DNA of 64,000 nt from Gillisia sp. UBA3175. Lineage in GTDB: Bacteria; Bacteroidota; Bacteroidia; Flavobacteriales; Flavobacteriaceae. The notes below the pieces were generated by a model. The model did not search any database and had not been told where the DNA came from. It was given only the letters and a program-made list of their open reading frames with translations. Shown here piece after piece: positions 17,885 through 26,105 of this stretch. Position numbers and translations under genes: made by a program. Where the stretch lies: NCBI GenBank assembly GCA_002364325.1, contig DEXV01000002.1, positions 1 to 64,000 of the forward strand, given 5' to 3'. Numbering within the stretch: the stretch's first letter is position 1; each line of letters begins with the position of its first letter.

Positions 17885-18820
17885 TTACCATGTAAGCATA
17901 CTTTCTAATAGTGTTGAATTACCCATATCATCATCTGTTATGAGAATAACTTTGGTTTCTCCAGATGAAATCTCTTCTTCAATAGTTACCGATTCTACTT
18001 TTAAATTAGCTGCTGTATTTGGTATTTCACAATATTCGAAAAACTGGGAAATCTTATTATTTGAGATATCGATCATTCCAATAAAACTTCCTAAGATTTC
18101 GCCATCGTCATATGCATTATTGGTATTTTCTACAGAAGCGGTGAAAATGATCTTTGCTTCATCTTGTAAAGCTGTGGCACCCGAAAACCCTGCTTCTATT
18201 CCGTTAATTTTAGGCAAGTAAAACTGCCTGATCTCTGGTTCGGGAAAATCTCGCTCGCCTTTTATATAGGTTAATAGATCTTGATAATTGAATTTAATAA
18301 TAAGATTTTTTTTACGATTAAAAAGGAAAATTTGGTTGTTTCGAAAAGCTGTTGCTTCAATATTTAATTCAGAATCCTTAAGTAGTGGCAAATTTCTTAG
18401 ATTATTATAAAGCTTAGAAATATCATATCTCTCTATTATCATAGGATCTTTCAGTAAGATGCGAATAAAAATATTTCTTTCAGGCGACTTAGAACCGGAA
18501 CCAAAAACAACGATCTCATTTTTACCGATCATTTCTAATGCTTCAAAGTCTGGCTTTTTAGATTTAATAATCCGATCCTCTGAAAAATTAACCGAATCTA
18601 AAAGTGGTGTTTTAGAAATAGCTTTGAACTCTTTATTCAGTGTAAATAAAAACGGGGAATCATCGCCAATAATGTAGTACAGCTCCCCAGATCTAATGAT
18701 CCCTGAACCGCTGGGAATATTCTCTATTTTTTTATTATTCAGAACGTTAATTTTCATATCAGGATCATTGCAAGCTTGGGTAACGAGAGCTAGTAATATT
18801 AGTAAAATTATACGATTCAT
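17885..18820 (-). CDS. Beta-propeller-like lipoprotein, DUF6929-type
   Basis: A 311-residue lipoprotein: signal MNRIILLILLALVTQAC with lipobox TQAC. The mature region has repeated strand-like blocks such as SGELYYIIGDDSPFLFTL, FEALEMIGKNEIVVFGSGS and EATAFRNNQIFLFNR, and ends with KVESVTIEEE...KVILITDDD. The pattern recalls esterase-like phytase or YjiK-type propellers and the DUF6929 family, but I cannot confirm a substrate site. Probably cotranscribed with the Nudix gene downstream. Confidence 0.7.
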   Translation of the reverse strand: MNRIILLILLALVTQACNDPDMKINVLNNKKIENIPSGSGIIRSGELYYIIGDDSPFLFTLNKEFKAISKTPLLDSVNFSEDRIIKSKKPDFEALEMIGKNEIVVFGSGSKSPERNIFIRILLKDPMIIERYDISKLYNNLRNLPLLKDSELNIEATAFRNNQIFLFNRKKNLIIKFNYQDLLTYIKGERDFPEPEIRQFYLPKINGIEAGFSGATALQDEAKIIFTASVENTNNAYDDGEILGSFIGMIDISNNKISQFFEYCEIPNTAANLKVESVTIEEEISSGETKVILITDDDMGNSTLLESMLTW

Positions 18821-18915
18821 TTATATTATGTCTAATTGGCAATAAAATAGGAATAAGCTTCATGCGAGTTTGCAATATAAAATGAAAATTATTAGCTATT
18901 ACTCCACTCTCCAAA

Positions 18916-18949
18916 AAAAAAGCAGATCCCTATAAAGAACCTGCTTTTT
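18916..18949 (-). terminator. Terminator of the CHRD protein gene
   Basis: AAAAAGCAG and CTGCTTTTT (ending 18949) form a stem around a 15-base loop, with A and T tracts on either side. It lies 30 bases past the stop of the CHRD gene on the minus strand. Confidence 0.75.
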
Positions 18950-18978
18950 GAAAATTTACAGAATCGAAACAAATAAAT

Positions 18979-19506
18979 TTAATTATTTGGAGAGATCTGC
19001 CCGCGTATTTCCCCGCTTGGATTTTGTGAAGTATGCACATTTACATAAGCTCCTCCTGCCAACATGATATTATAAAGTTCCTCCAGGGTTTTTCCTTTAA
19101 TATCTGCATCGGTTATAGTTCCTTCGGTAAGTACTCCGCTAGTTCTACCTGTAATAAGACCCGAATACAAAGTAACCACTACAGGTCCGTTAGATCCCTG
19201 TGCACCTATGTGAATATGTGCTGCTGCAAGGTTTTCAATATTGGATACAATTAATTTGTAAGAAAGTGTACTGCGGTCCTTGCTCAACTTAAAGATAGTC
19301 TGTCCGGTAGCATCTGTATTCACTGGTTGCACTTCCTGGTCTCCAGAGAGATGCGCGTTGAAACTTTGAACATTTTTAAGATGCGCCTTTTCTCCATTTA
19401 CCTGGGATTGGAATTGTGCTTCCATAACTTCAGGTTCCATGGTCTCTTTTTCACATGAGGTGAAAACAAACAGCATCGCTGCCAGATAGGTAATGTAATT
19501 TTTCAT
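18979..19506 (-). CDS. CHRD domain lipoprotein
   Basis: A 175-residue protein with a lipoprotein signal (LAAMLFVFTSC lipobox). The mature region is a single CHRD domain: FNAHLSGDQEVQPVNTDATG, LSYKLIVSNIENLAAAHIH, NGPVVVTLYSG and VNVHTSQNPSGEIRGQI are the family's repeated signature. CHRD domains were first described in vertebrate chordin; bacterial copies are secreted or surface proteins of unknown role. Monocistronic with its own terminator. Confidence 0.92.
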   Translation of the reverse strand: MKNYITYLAAMLFVFTSCEKETMEPEVMEAQFQSQVNGEKAHLKNVQSFNAHLSGDQEVQPVNTDATGQTIFKLSKDRSTLSYKLIVSNIENLAAAHIHIGAQGSNGPVVVTLYSGLITGRTSGVLTEGTITDADIKGKTLEELYNIMLAGGAYVNVHTSQNPSGEIRGQISPNN

Positions 19507-19825
19507 AATAAAAGTTTTTAAAAATTAATATTCACTAACTAAAAATACGATCTAAATGGTCTTTTTGGTTTTCAAACAATACTTAATATTATCATAAATT
19601 GGTGGTACCCAATGAATTATTGGTAATGTTTGGATCTTAAAGTCGCAAATCATCAACTTTTTACCCAGCTAGACACTTGGACTCCCAAGTTCCAAATCAA
19701 TCATGAATACTTCTGTTGAAAGGAAGATGAATATCAAAATTATTACATTCAAAAGTCTAAGTGATCATCCCCGAATCCATTTATAGCCTATAATAATCAT
19801 AAGTTAAATCCATCTAAAAGTGTAG

Positions 19826-19854
19826 TTGTAGCTGAAAGTTATCCTTTATATTTG
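19826..19854 (+). promoter_or_regulatory. Promoter of the DoxX-OhrR operon
   Basis: TTG (19826-19828) and TATATTTG (19847-19854) with 18 bases between them match the Bacteroidota -33/-7 consensus. The predicted start site is near 19860, at the centre of the palindromic operator. Confidence 0.75.
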
Positions 19855-19855
19855 C

Positions 19856-19867
19856 ATCGTGCACGAT
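19856..19867. promoter_or_regulatory. Perfect 12-bp palindrome, probable OhrR/MarR operator
   Basis: ATCGTGCACGAT is identical to its reverse complement. It begins two bases after the -7 element and covers the predicted transcription start, an ideal repressor site. The operon's second gene encodes a MarR protein with a conserved Cys, so autorepression relieved by oxidants is a reasonable model. Confidence 0.7.
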
Positions 19868-19895
19868 CTAATTGTTTGCGATTATTCAGGTTTAA

Positions 19896-20321
19896 ATGGT
19901 AAAAGAAGATAAAACTAGCCTCACCCAAAATATATTTAGAGTACTCCTGGCAGTTTTTATGATCTATGCCGGATTAAGTCACCTAAGTTTTAATAGGATC
20001 GAATTCCAGACGCAGGTGCCAGATTGGGTACCTATGAGTAAAGATCTTGTGGTAGTTCTTTCTGGAATTGTGGAAATGATATTAGGATTTGCTTTATTAT
20101 TCTGGAAGAAAGAATGTGCTAAAATTGGTTGGGCATTGGCGATTTTCTTTGTTCTTATATTTCCTGGAAACCTGGCCCAGTATTTAGATGGAAAAGATTC
20201 CTTTGGCGCATTAGATTCAGATCGAGCCAGGCTTATCAGACTTTTCTTTCAACCGATATTTATAATTTGGGCATTGTGGTCCTCGGGTGCATGGAAAGCA
20301 TGGAGAAATTCAAAAAATTGA
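19896..20321 (+). CDS. DoxX family membrane protein
   Basis: A 141-residue inner-membrane protein with four hydrophobic helices. The family pattern is clear: LLAVFMIYAGLSHLSF in helix one, VVVLSGIVEMILGFALLFW in helix two, and a C-terminal LIRLFFQPIFIIWALWSSG. DoxX-like proteins are linked to redox and thiosulfate metabolism and, in actinobacteria, to membrane oxidoreductase complexes that resist oxidative stress. It is the first gene of the operon; its TGA overlaps the next start (TGATG). Confidence 0.88.
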   Translation: MVKEDKTSLTQNIFRVLLAVFMIYAGLSHLSFNRIEFQTQVPDWVPMSKDLVVVLSGIVEMILGFALLFWKKECAKIGWALAIFFVLIFPGNLAQYLDGKDSFGALDSDRARLIRLFFQPIFIIWALWSSGAWKAWRNSKN

Positions 20322-20809
20322 TGATCATGACGGAGAAGGAACAATTAAAACTAAGCAATCAGATTTGCTTTCCAATATATTCAGTTTCGCGGCTAATTAC
20401 AAAAGCCTACAAACCCTATTTGGAAAAAATGGGACTTACCTATCCGCAATATCTGGTCCTTCTGGTCTTATGGGAACATGGAACATTATCTATGAATCAA
20501 ATAGGAGACAGACTGCTTCTAAATACCAATACACTTTCACCTCTTATCAAAAGAATGGAGAAAATGAATTTACTTAGACGCGCAAGGTCGGAAAAGGATG
20601 AGCGAAATGTATTTGTAGAATTAACAGAAAAAGGGACCTCTTATAAGAACGATGCTGCTCCAGTTCCAGAAAAACTTCTGAAATCTTTACTTTCCGAAGA
20701 AGTGGAACTTACAGATGTGCTGCTCTTAAAGGATACCTTAGATAAATGGATAGCTATCCTTTCTGAAAAATCAGAAAATCAAGATAGATCTGCTAGCCAA
20801 TTGAAATAA
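20321..20809 (+). CDS. MarR family regulator, OhrR type (organic peroxide sensor)
   Basis: A winged-helix repressor of about 162 residues. The N-terminus LKLSNQICFPIYSVSRLITKAY contains the Cys that in OhrR proteins is the peroxide-reactive residue (Cys16 from this start). The recognition helix NQIGDRLLLNTNTLSPLIKRM and wing RRARSEKDERNVFVELTEKG are classical OhrR. Start: ATG at 20321, which overlaps the DoxX stop; ATG at 20327 is also possible. A perfect palindrome at the operon promoter is its likely operator. An ohr (OsmC-type) gene, the usual target, is not adjacent. Confidence 0.9.
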   Translation: MIMTEKEQLKLSNQICFPIYSVSRLITKAYKPYLEKMGLTYPQYLVLLVLWEHGTLSMNQIGDRLLLNTNTLSPLIKRMEKMNLLRRARSEKDERNVFVELTEKGTSYKNDAAPVPEKLLKSLLSEEVELTDVLLLKDTLDKWIAILSEKSENQDRSASQLK

Positions 20810-20829
20810 GAATTTAAAACATTAATGAT

Positions 20830-21822
20830 ATGAAAGCTTTACAAATTAAAAAATATGGCGAGATCCAGAAAGGTCTTTCTTTTGAAGATGTAGCTAAACC
20901 AAAATTTGGCAACAATGATATCTTAATAGCGGTGAAAGCAGCCTCTATAAATCCTATAGACTATAAGTTGGTAGAAGGTCATTTAAAAGATATGGTTCCA
21001 TTAGACTTACCCTCCACTATTGGCTATGACGTAAGTGGTGTGGTGGTTGAAAAAGGTGCAAATGTGAACAATTTCGAAATCGATGATGAAGTGTATGCCA
21101 GAGTTCCACAGGAACAAATGGGTACCGTTGCAGAATTTGTAGCAGTAGACATTGAAAAAGTAGCTTTAAAACCTTCAAATATCTCTTTTGAAGAAGCAGC
21201 GGGATTGCCTCTAACAGGACTCACCGCAATACAGGCGCTGGAAAAAGTAGGTATAAAAGAAGGCGACAGAATTCTGATCCACGCAGGTTCTGGTGGGGTT
21301 GGAAGTTTTGCTATTCAGTATGCCAAATCTAAAGGCGCTATTGTTTATACAACTACAAGTACAAAAAATGTAGATTGGGTAAAAGCCTTAGGAGCAGACC
21401 GTGTGATCGACTATACCGAAGAAGATTATAAAGAAGTAGCGAATAACTTGGACATAGTTTTCGACACCTTGGGAGATGAATATACGTTTGATGCTTTTAA
21501 AATTATTAAAGAAGGTGGAAAAGTAACGTCTATCGTTGGGCCACCAGATGAAGAGACCGCAAAACTAATGGGAATGAATGATTATAATCTACCCGAAAAA
21601 TTATCAAAACTAATAAAGGAGACATCGGGTATGTATAAATTTACATGGATGAATCCTAATGGAAAACAATTGGATGAGATAAGAGCGATGGTGGAAGATG
21701 GAACTATAAAGCCAATTGTGGACCTGATTTATGATTTTAAAAATGGAATAGAGGCTTACGAATATCTGGCTGAAGGAAAAGCAAAAGGAAAAGTAATTAT
21801 TAGTATGGCAGATCTATTCTAA
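20830..21822 (+). CDS. NADP-dependent quinone oxidoreductase (zinc-less MDR)
   Basis: A 330-residue medium-chain dehydrogenase/reductase of the quinone oxidoreductase class. It has the GroES-like N-terminus (SINPIDYKLVEGH, TIGYDVSGVVVEKG), the linking LTGLTAIQALEKVGIKEGD and the Rossmann motif HAGSGGVGSFAIQYAK. Structural and catalytic zinc ligands are absent, so it reduces quinones or enones with NADPH rather than acting as an alcohol dehydrogenase. It is 20 bases after the OhrR-type regulator, suggesting induction by electrophiles or peroxides. Confidence 0.92.
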   Translation: MKALQIKKYGEIQKGLSFEDVAKPKFGNNDILIAVKAASINPIDYKLVEGHLKDMVPLDLPSTIGYDVSGVVVEKGANVNNFEIDDEVYARVPQEQMGTVAEFVAVDIEKVALKPSNISFEEAAGLPLTGLTAIQALEKVGIKEGDRILIHAGSGGVGSFAIQYAKSKGAIVYTTTSTKNVDWVKALGADRVIDYTEEDYKEVANNLDIVFDTLGDEYTFDAFKIIKEGGKVTSIVGPPDEETAKLMGMNDYNLPEKLSKLIKETSGMYKFTWMNPNGKQLDEIRAMVEDGTIKPIVDLIYDFKNGIEAYEYLAEGKAKGKVIISMADLF

Positions 21823-21843
21823 AAATCAAGTCAACAGATTTAT

Positions 21844-21865
21844 GTATATCAGTTTTTTGATATAC
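21844..21865. promoter_or_regulatory. Perfect 8-bp inverted repeat upstream of the NAD(P)-binding gene
   Basis: GTATATCA (21844-21851) pairs with TGATATAC (21858-21865) across a six-base loop GTTTTT. It lies 22 bases past the quinone oxidoreductase stop and about 116 bases before the next start. It may be an operator or a weak terminator; the T-rich loop argues against a standard terminator. Confidence 0.45.
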
Positions 21866-21980
21866 TATTTTGAGTGAGTGTTATAAGATTCTGAAACGAA
21901 TTTAGTATGACGTCCTTATGCAATTTATAAAACGAAGCGGATATACAAACAGATTTTATATAATAACTAAAAAAATGATC

Positions 21981-22610
21981 ATGAGTAAAAAAGAAAATGT
22001 ATTAGTTGCCGGCGCAAACGGTACTACGGGAAGAATCATTATTAATTTATTAAAAGAATCTGATAACTATAAGCCAATAGCTATGGTTAGAAAACAGGAA
22101 CAAAAAGATCATTTTGAAAAAGAAAATGTTTCTGCTGTTCTGGGCGATCTGGAAGAAGACCTAAGCCACGCTGTTAAAAATGTGGATAAGGTAATATTTG
22201 CTGCCGGGTCTGGAGGTAAAAATGTAATTGGTGTAGATCAGGAAGGAGCAAAAAAACTTACTGATGCCGCCAAAAAAGTTGGAGCCGGAAAGTTTGTGAT
22301 GTTGAGTTCTATGGGTGCAGATGATCCATCTGTAAGCGAGGATCTTAAAGATTATCTAAAAGCAAAACATAATGCTGATGAATATTTACAATCCAGCGGA
22401 ATGAATTATAGCATTGTTAGGCCTGGTTCTCTTACAAATGAAGGTAGTACTGGTAAAATCAAGTTAGAGAAAAAGCTGGATAAACAAGGCGAAATTTCAA
22501 GAGCCGATGTTGCCAGAACTTTAGTTGAAGTATTGGATGACGGAGTAAAGAAAAATCAAGTTTTTGAAATCCTTGCAGGCGAGACGCCAATAGAAAATGC
22601 TGTTCGTTAA
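21981..22610 (+). CDS. NAD(P)-binding atypical SDR family protein
   Basis: A Rossmann-fold protein of about 209 residues. NVLVAGANGTTGRIIINLLKE is the dinucleotide-binding G-x-x-G-x-x-G region; VIFAAGSGGKNV, KFVMLSSMGADDPS and YSIVRPGSLTNE are hallmarks of the YwnB/BVR-B-like atypical SDRs. The catalytic Tyr-Lys of classical SDRs is missing, so it may bind a nucleotide to reduce flavin-like or quinone substrates or act as a regulator. I chose ATG 21981; an upstream in-frame start would add a poorly conserved 21-residue leader. Gene order suggests membership of the same redox-stress group. Confidence 0.85.
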   Translation: MSKKENVLVAGANGTTGRIIINLLKESDNYKPIAMVRKQEQKDHFEKENVSAVLGDLEEDLSHAVKNVDKVIFAAGSGGKNVIGVDQEGAKKLTDAAKKVGAGKFVMLSSMGADDPSVSEDLKDYLKAKHNADEYLQSSGMNYSIVRPGSLTNEGSTGKIKLEKKLDKQGEISRADVARTLVEVLDDGVKKNQVFEILAGETPIENAVR

Positions 22611-22671
22611 TTAAAGGAAATAGGACCCTATCTAAAGAACTGCTTTATTGAATTGATAAAATTGAACTAAA

Positions 22672-23721
22672 ATGAAGAAACTAGTTTTTCTACTTGCTAT
22701 AATATCACTTGTTGGATGTAAATCTATTGCTACTCCCAAACAATCTGATAAAGAAATCACTGAAATTACAAGGTTTACAGGTCAGCAGGTAACAGGAATT
22801 AGTATTAGTGATGAAGGCAGGATGTTTGCCAATTTTCCAAGATGGAGAAAGGCTGTACAGAACTCAGTGGTAGAGATTACCAAAAATGGAGTTTCCATGC
22901 CCTATCCTAATAAATCATGGAATACGTGGGAAATTAATAAACCCTTGAAAGATTCTGTATTTGTAGGGGTACAATCTGTGATCGCGTTCGAAGATGAATT
23001 ATACGTTTTAGACACTCGAAATCCTTTATTTAAAGGTGTTTTGGACAATCCAAGGGTTTTTGTATTCGATCTAAAAACCAACGAATTAAAACGCACTTTT
23101 ATCTTTCAGGAAGAAAGTTTCCATCAAGATTCTTATATCAACGATCTACGAATAGATAAGAAAAAGCATAAAGCCTATTTTACAGATTCCGGTCATGCAG
23201 GAATTGTGGTGCTCGACTTGCTTAGTGGTAACACGAAAAGAGTTTTGAACGATCATCCTTCAACACTTGCAGAGACCGATCATTTAACGATAGATGGAAA
23301 AAAATGGGTAAATAAGGTAAATTCCGATGGTATCGCTTTGGATACCGAGAATGATCTACTTTATTATCATTCTTTAACGGGCTACAGTCTATATGCTATT
23401 CCAACAAATATCTTGATAAATGGAACTGAAAAAGAAATTAAGGATAGTGTGCAATTCATTTCAAAGACCACTGCGCCGGATGGGATGATACTGGACAAAA
23501 ATGGGAATCTATATTTCGCTGATCTTGAAAATAGCAGTATTATGAAATTTGACATTTCAACAAAGAATATGATTTTGTTTGCACAATCATACAAAATTAG
23601 ATGGGCAGATACTTTTAGTATCTATAATAATGATCTTTATTTCACCAATTCAAGGATTAATGAGATAAATGGCCCAATATCTGATATGAAATTTGATATA
23701 AATAAGATAAGTCTCGAATAG
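22672..23721 (+). CDS. Major royal jelly / L-dopachrome tautomerase-type lipoprotein
   Basis: A 349-residue lipoprotein with lipobox LVGC. The mature protein has the MRJP/yellow-family beta-propeller layout: GRMFANFPRWR, FVGVQSVIAFEDELYVLDT, FDLKTNELKRTFIF, YINDLRIDKKKHKAYFTDSG, NSDGIALDTENDLLYYHSLTG, and PDGMILDKNGNLYFADLENSS. Bacterial members are extracytoplasmic binding or oxidoreductase-associated proteins of unsettled function. It lies 61 bases after the SDR gene, same strand, and may be cotranscribed with it. Confidence 0.88.
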   Translation: MKKLVFLLAIISLVGCKSIATPKQSDKEITEITRFTGQQVTGISISDEGRMFANFPRWRKAVQNSVVEITKNGVSMPYPNKSWNTWEINKPLKDSVFVGVQSVIAFEDELYVLDTRNPLFKGVLDNPRVFVFDLKTNELKRTFIFQEESFHQDSYINDLRIDKKKHKAYFTDSGHAGIVVLDLLSGNTKRVLNDHPSTLAETDHLTIDGKKWVNKVNSDGIALDTENDLLYYHSLTGYSLYAIPTNILINGTEKEIKDSVQFISKTTAPDGMILDKNGNLYFADLENSSIMKFDISTKNMILFAQSYKIRWADTFSIYNNDLYFTNSRINEINGPISDMKFDINKISLE

Positions 23722-23898
23722 TTCTTAGTTTTTGGGCTACTTTTGTAGATCGCTATTTCATATAGCGCTAATGATGGATTAATATTTATTTATTGAATGT
23801 AAATATGTTCAAATAAATTTCATTTCCTCATTTTTTTATATTATGTTTAAATAATAACCCTTTAAGTTACACAATTAGTAACTATAGAAACAATAAAT

Positions 23899-24108
23899 AT
23901 GGGAAGACCTTCCACAAAACCAAAAGATTTAAGGGACGGATTTTATATAGAAGTCCGTAATAAAAACCAGCGAACTTCAATTAAAATTCGCAGAGATACC
24001 AAGGAACAACTTATCCTTGCGATAGAGGAATATCAAAAAAACAAAGAGGTTACCGTTCTAGGACAATCCAAAAAAGGAAAAATGATAAAAATCCCTGGAG
24101 TTGGGTAG
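23899..24108 (+). CDS. Small basic conserved protein, unknown function
   Basis: A 69-residue lysine/arginine-rich protein (MGRPSTKPKDLRDGFYIEV, then SIKIRRDTKEQLILAIEEY and a GKMIKIPG end). I recall near-identical short proteins in many Flavobacteriaceae, which supports a real gene despite the size. No domain can be named; the GRPSTKPK start resembles an AT-hook-like basic stretch, and the central part could form one helix. Nucleic-acid binding is a guess from charge. Monocistronic, no clear promoter; a TACTTTTG box at 23738-23745 lies far upstream. Confidence 0.75.
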   Translation: MGRPSTKPKDLRDGFYIEVRNKNQRTSIKIRRDTKEQLILAIEEYQKNKEVTVLGQSKKGKMIKIPGVG

Positions 24109-24254
24109 AATTTAATAGTGCTTTGTTAAAGGGTATCTCCTAGTCTTAATGGTATCCTTAAATGAGGCTTTCTCTTTTCCAAATAACTATTCTTCAAGTA
24201 AGCTGTGAACTGCTTTTTTTATTTATTTAAAATTTTGAAAATTATCTTTTAAGG

Positions 24255-24276
24255 TTTGATCAAGCCTTTGATCAAA
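24255..24276. repeat. Hairpin made of two TTTGATCAA units before the K+ channel gene
   Basis: TTTGATCAA (24255-24263) and TTGATCAAA (24268-24276) are exact reverse complements separated by GCCT. Because TTGATCAA is itself a palindrome, the same bases also form a 12-base-spaced direct repeat. The site ends 29 bases before the channel start. It could be a regulator-binding site or a structure in the leader. Confidence 0.5.
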
Positions 24277-24305
24277 AATGACCAATTGTAATTTCCTGTT
24301 CATCT

Positions 24306-25241
24306 ATGTCAAGTAGCAAACCAAAATTCAATGATCTTGGATTGGAAACCAAATCCCATGCAGATGGTTATAGAGCCTTGAATAAGGATGGTAGTTTTAA
24401 CGTTAGTAAGCAAAATAATTCTTTCTTCGAAGGCGTAAATATTTATCATTCTTTAGTTTCTATGAGATGGCTGCATTTTTTTGGCCTTATAATTCTTATT
24501 TACTTTTGCATCAACCTAATATTCGCAAGCCTATATATGGCCGTGGGAATGGAACATCTTACAGGAATTTCTGGATCAAATACCCTAGATAAATTTATAG
24601 AAGCCTTTTTCTTTAGTGCACAAACAATAACCACCCTTGGTTATGGACGAGTAGCACCCGTGGGAACACTTGCTAATATTATTGCGGCAACAGAGTCTAT
24701 GCTTGGCTTATTAACGTTTGCCTTAGCCACAGGACTCATGTACGGACGCTTTTCTAAACCTACCGCTACCATTAAATATAGCACGCATGCTGTAATGGCT
24801 CCCTATAAAGATATTAATGGTTTTATGTTTAGAGTGGTAAATCCTACAAATAATCAATTGGTAGAGGTTGAAGTAAATGTAACCTTATCTCTAAAAAATG
24901 AAAACGCACAAACTCGAAATTTCCATCTTTTAGAAGTAGAACGACCAAAAGTGATCTTCTTTCCACTCATGTGGACCGTAGTGCATCCTGTTAATAAAGA
25001 GAGTCCTATTTTTGGATTTTCGGAAACTGAGTTGATAGAAAAGGATGCAGAATTTATTGTGATGATCAAGGCCTTTGATGAATCTTTTTCACAAACGGTC
25101 TATTCCAGATCTTCCTATAAAGCACGTGAAATAAAATGGGGTGAGAAATTCGTATATCTTACGGAACAAAAAGCAAATGGCCTAACGGTGGACATAAGAC
25201 GCATAAATGAGACCGAACAAAAAGATTTGAACGTGTTTTAA
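24306..25241 (+). CDS. Inward-rectifier potassium channel (KirBac-like)
   Basis: A 311-residue K+ channel with two membrane helices (WLHFFGLIILIYFCINLIFA and NIIAATESMLGLLTFALATG), a pore loop with selectivity filter TTLGYGRV, and a cytoplasmic C-terminal immunoglobulin-like Kir domain of about 150 residues (KDINGFMFRVVNPTNNQLVEV, LMWTVVHPVNKESPIFG). An N-terminal slide-helix segment precedes helix one. The layout is that of KirBac channels, which form tetramers. Gating ligand is unknown. Monocistronic, 64 bases of leader-like DNA to the DedA gene. Confidence 0.95.
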   Translation: MSSSKPKFNDLGLETKSHADGYRALNKDGSFNVSKQNNSFFEGVNIYHSLVSMRWLHFFGLIILIYFCINLIFASLYMAVGMEHLTGISGSNTLDKFIEAFFFSAQTITTLGYGRVAPVGTLANIIAATESMLGLLTFALATGLMYGRFSKPTATIKYSTHAVMAPYKDINGFMFRVVNPTNNQLVEVEVNVTLSLKNENAQTRNFHLLEVERPKVIFFPLMWTVVHPVNKESPIFGFSETELIEKDAEFIVMIKAFDESFSQTVYSRSSYKAREIKWGEKFVYLTEQKANGLTVDIRRINETEQKDLNVF

Positions 25242-25330
25242 CCACCTCATAACTCCATCATTTAAAGATTAATTAAGAAACTCAATTTATAAAAACTTCA
25301 GCATATCTTTAAAGCCAAATCCTACAGCAC

Positions 25331-25993
25331 ATGCTTAATGACTTCTTCGATTTTTTACTGCATTTAGACACTCATTTATTTACCATGATCTTGGATTATG
25401 GGGTCTGGATCTATGCCATACTTTTCGCTATCATTTTTATTGAAACAGGCTTAGTAGTAATGCCATTTCTTCCAGGAGACTCTTTGCTTTTCGCTGCGGG
25501 AACCTTTTGTGCAGGAGTTCAAAACAGCTTGGGAGAAACCGCACAATTAGACCTTTGGGTGATACTTATAAGCCTAACAGCAGCTGCTATCTTAGGAGAT
25601 AGTTTAAATTATTATTTAGGTAAAACCATCGGTTTAAAAATGCTTAGTTGGAAGATCTTTGGAAAGCAATTAGTAAGCCAGAAACATATAGATAAAACTC
25701 AAGAGTTCTATGATAATCATGGAGCTAAAACTATAATACTTGCTAGATTTGTTCCAATTGTAAGGACCTTCGCACCTTTTGTAGCCGGCGTAGGAAATAT
25801 GCATTTTGGGAAATTTATTAAATACAATGTAATAGGCGGAATTACTTGGGTATTATTGTTAGTATTGGTAGGTTTTTTCTTCGGAAATCTAAGCTTTGTG
25901 AAAAATAACTTTGAATTAGTGATCATTGGAATCGTGATCTTATCTATACTCCCAGTGATCATAGAGTTTATTAGAAGTAAGTTCAAAAAATAA
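25331..25993 (+). CDS. DedA family membrane protein
   Basis: A 220-residue inner-membrane protein of the DedA/VTT superfamily, which includes undecaprenyl-phosphate and phospholipid flippases. Family signatures are FIETGLVVMPFLPGDSLLFAAG, the G-x-LGDSLNYYLGK region and the FARFVPIVRTFAPFVAG motif (present as LARFVPIVRTFAPFVAG) holding the essential Arg residues. Five or six hydrophobic segments. It follows the K+ channel by 89 bases and ends at a strong bidirectional terminator. Confidence 0.93.
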   Translation: MLNDFFDFLLHLDTHLFTMILDYGVWIYAILFAIIFIETGLVVMPFLPGDSLLFAAGTFCAGVQNSLGETAQLDLWVILISLTAAAILGDSLNYYLGKTIGLKMLSWKIFGKQLVSQKHIDKTQEFYDNHGAKTIILARFVPIVRTFAPFVAGVGNMHFGKFIKYNVIGGITWVLLLVLVGFFFGNLSFVKNNFELVIIGIVILSILPVIIEFIRSKFKK

Positions 25994-26051
25994 GAGTTAT
26001 CAATTATTTCAAGTCCTACCTGATTTAAAAGTTATAATATTCAGAAATATT

Positions 26052-26084
26052 AAAAGCGCAAACTTTTTAGAAATTTGCGCTTTT
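26052..26084. terminator. Bidirectional terminator between DedA and CDGSH genes
   Basis: AAAAGCGCAAA (26052-26062) pairs perfectly with TTTGCGCTTTT (26074-26084), an 11-bp stem with an 11-base loop and A/T tracts on both arms. It serves both convergent genes. Confidence 0.9.
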
Positions 26085-26105
26085 AGTTGAAGTTTTCCAA
26101 GAGTC

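Larger units (their letters stand above)
19507..19895. other. Divergent intergenic region
   Basis: A 389-base gap between the CHRD gene (minus) and the DoxX operon (plus). The right end holds the promoter and palindromic operator described separately. The remaining 300 bases show no open frame, tRNA or repeat I can support. Confidence 0.5.

Noticed and set aside
19033..19254. Plus-strand reading frame inside the CHRD gene
   Set aside because: It is a shadow of a well-supported domain on the other strand.
20287..20577. Overlapping frame within the OhrR-type regulator
   Set aside because: Wrong phase of a conserved winged-helix gene, no homology features.
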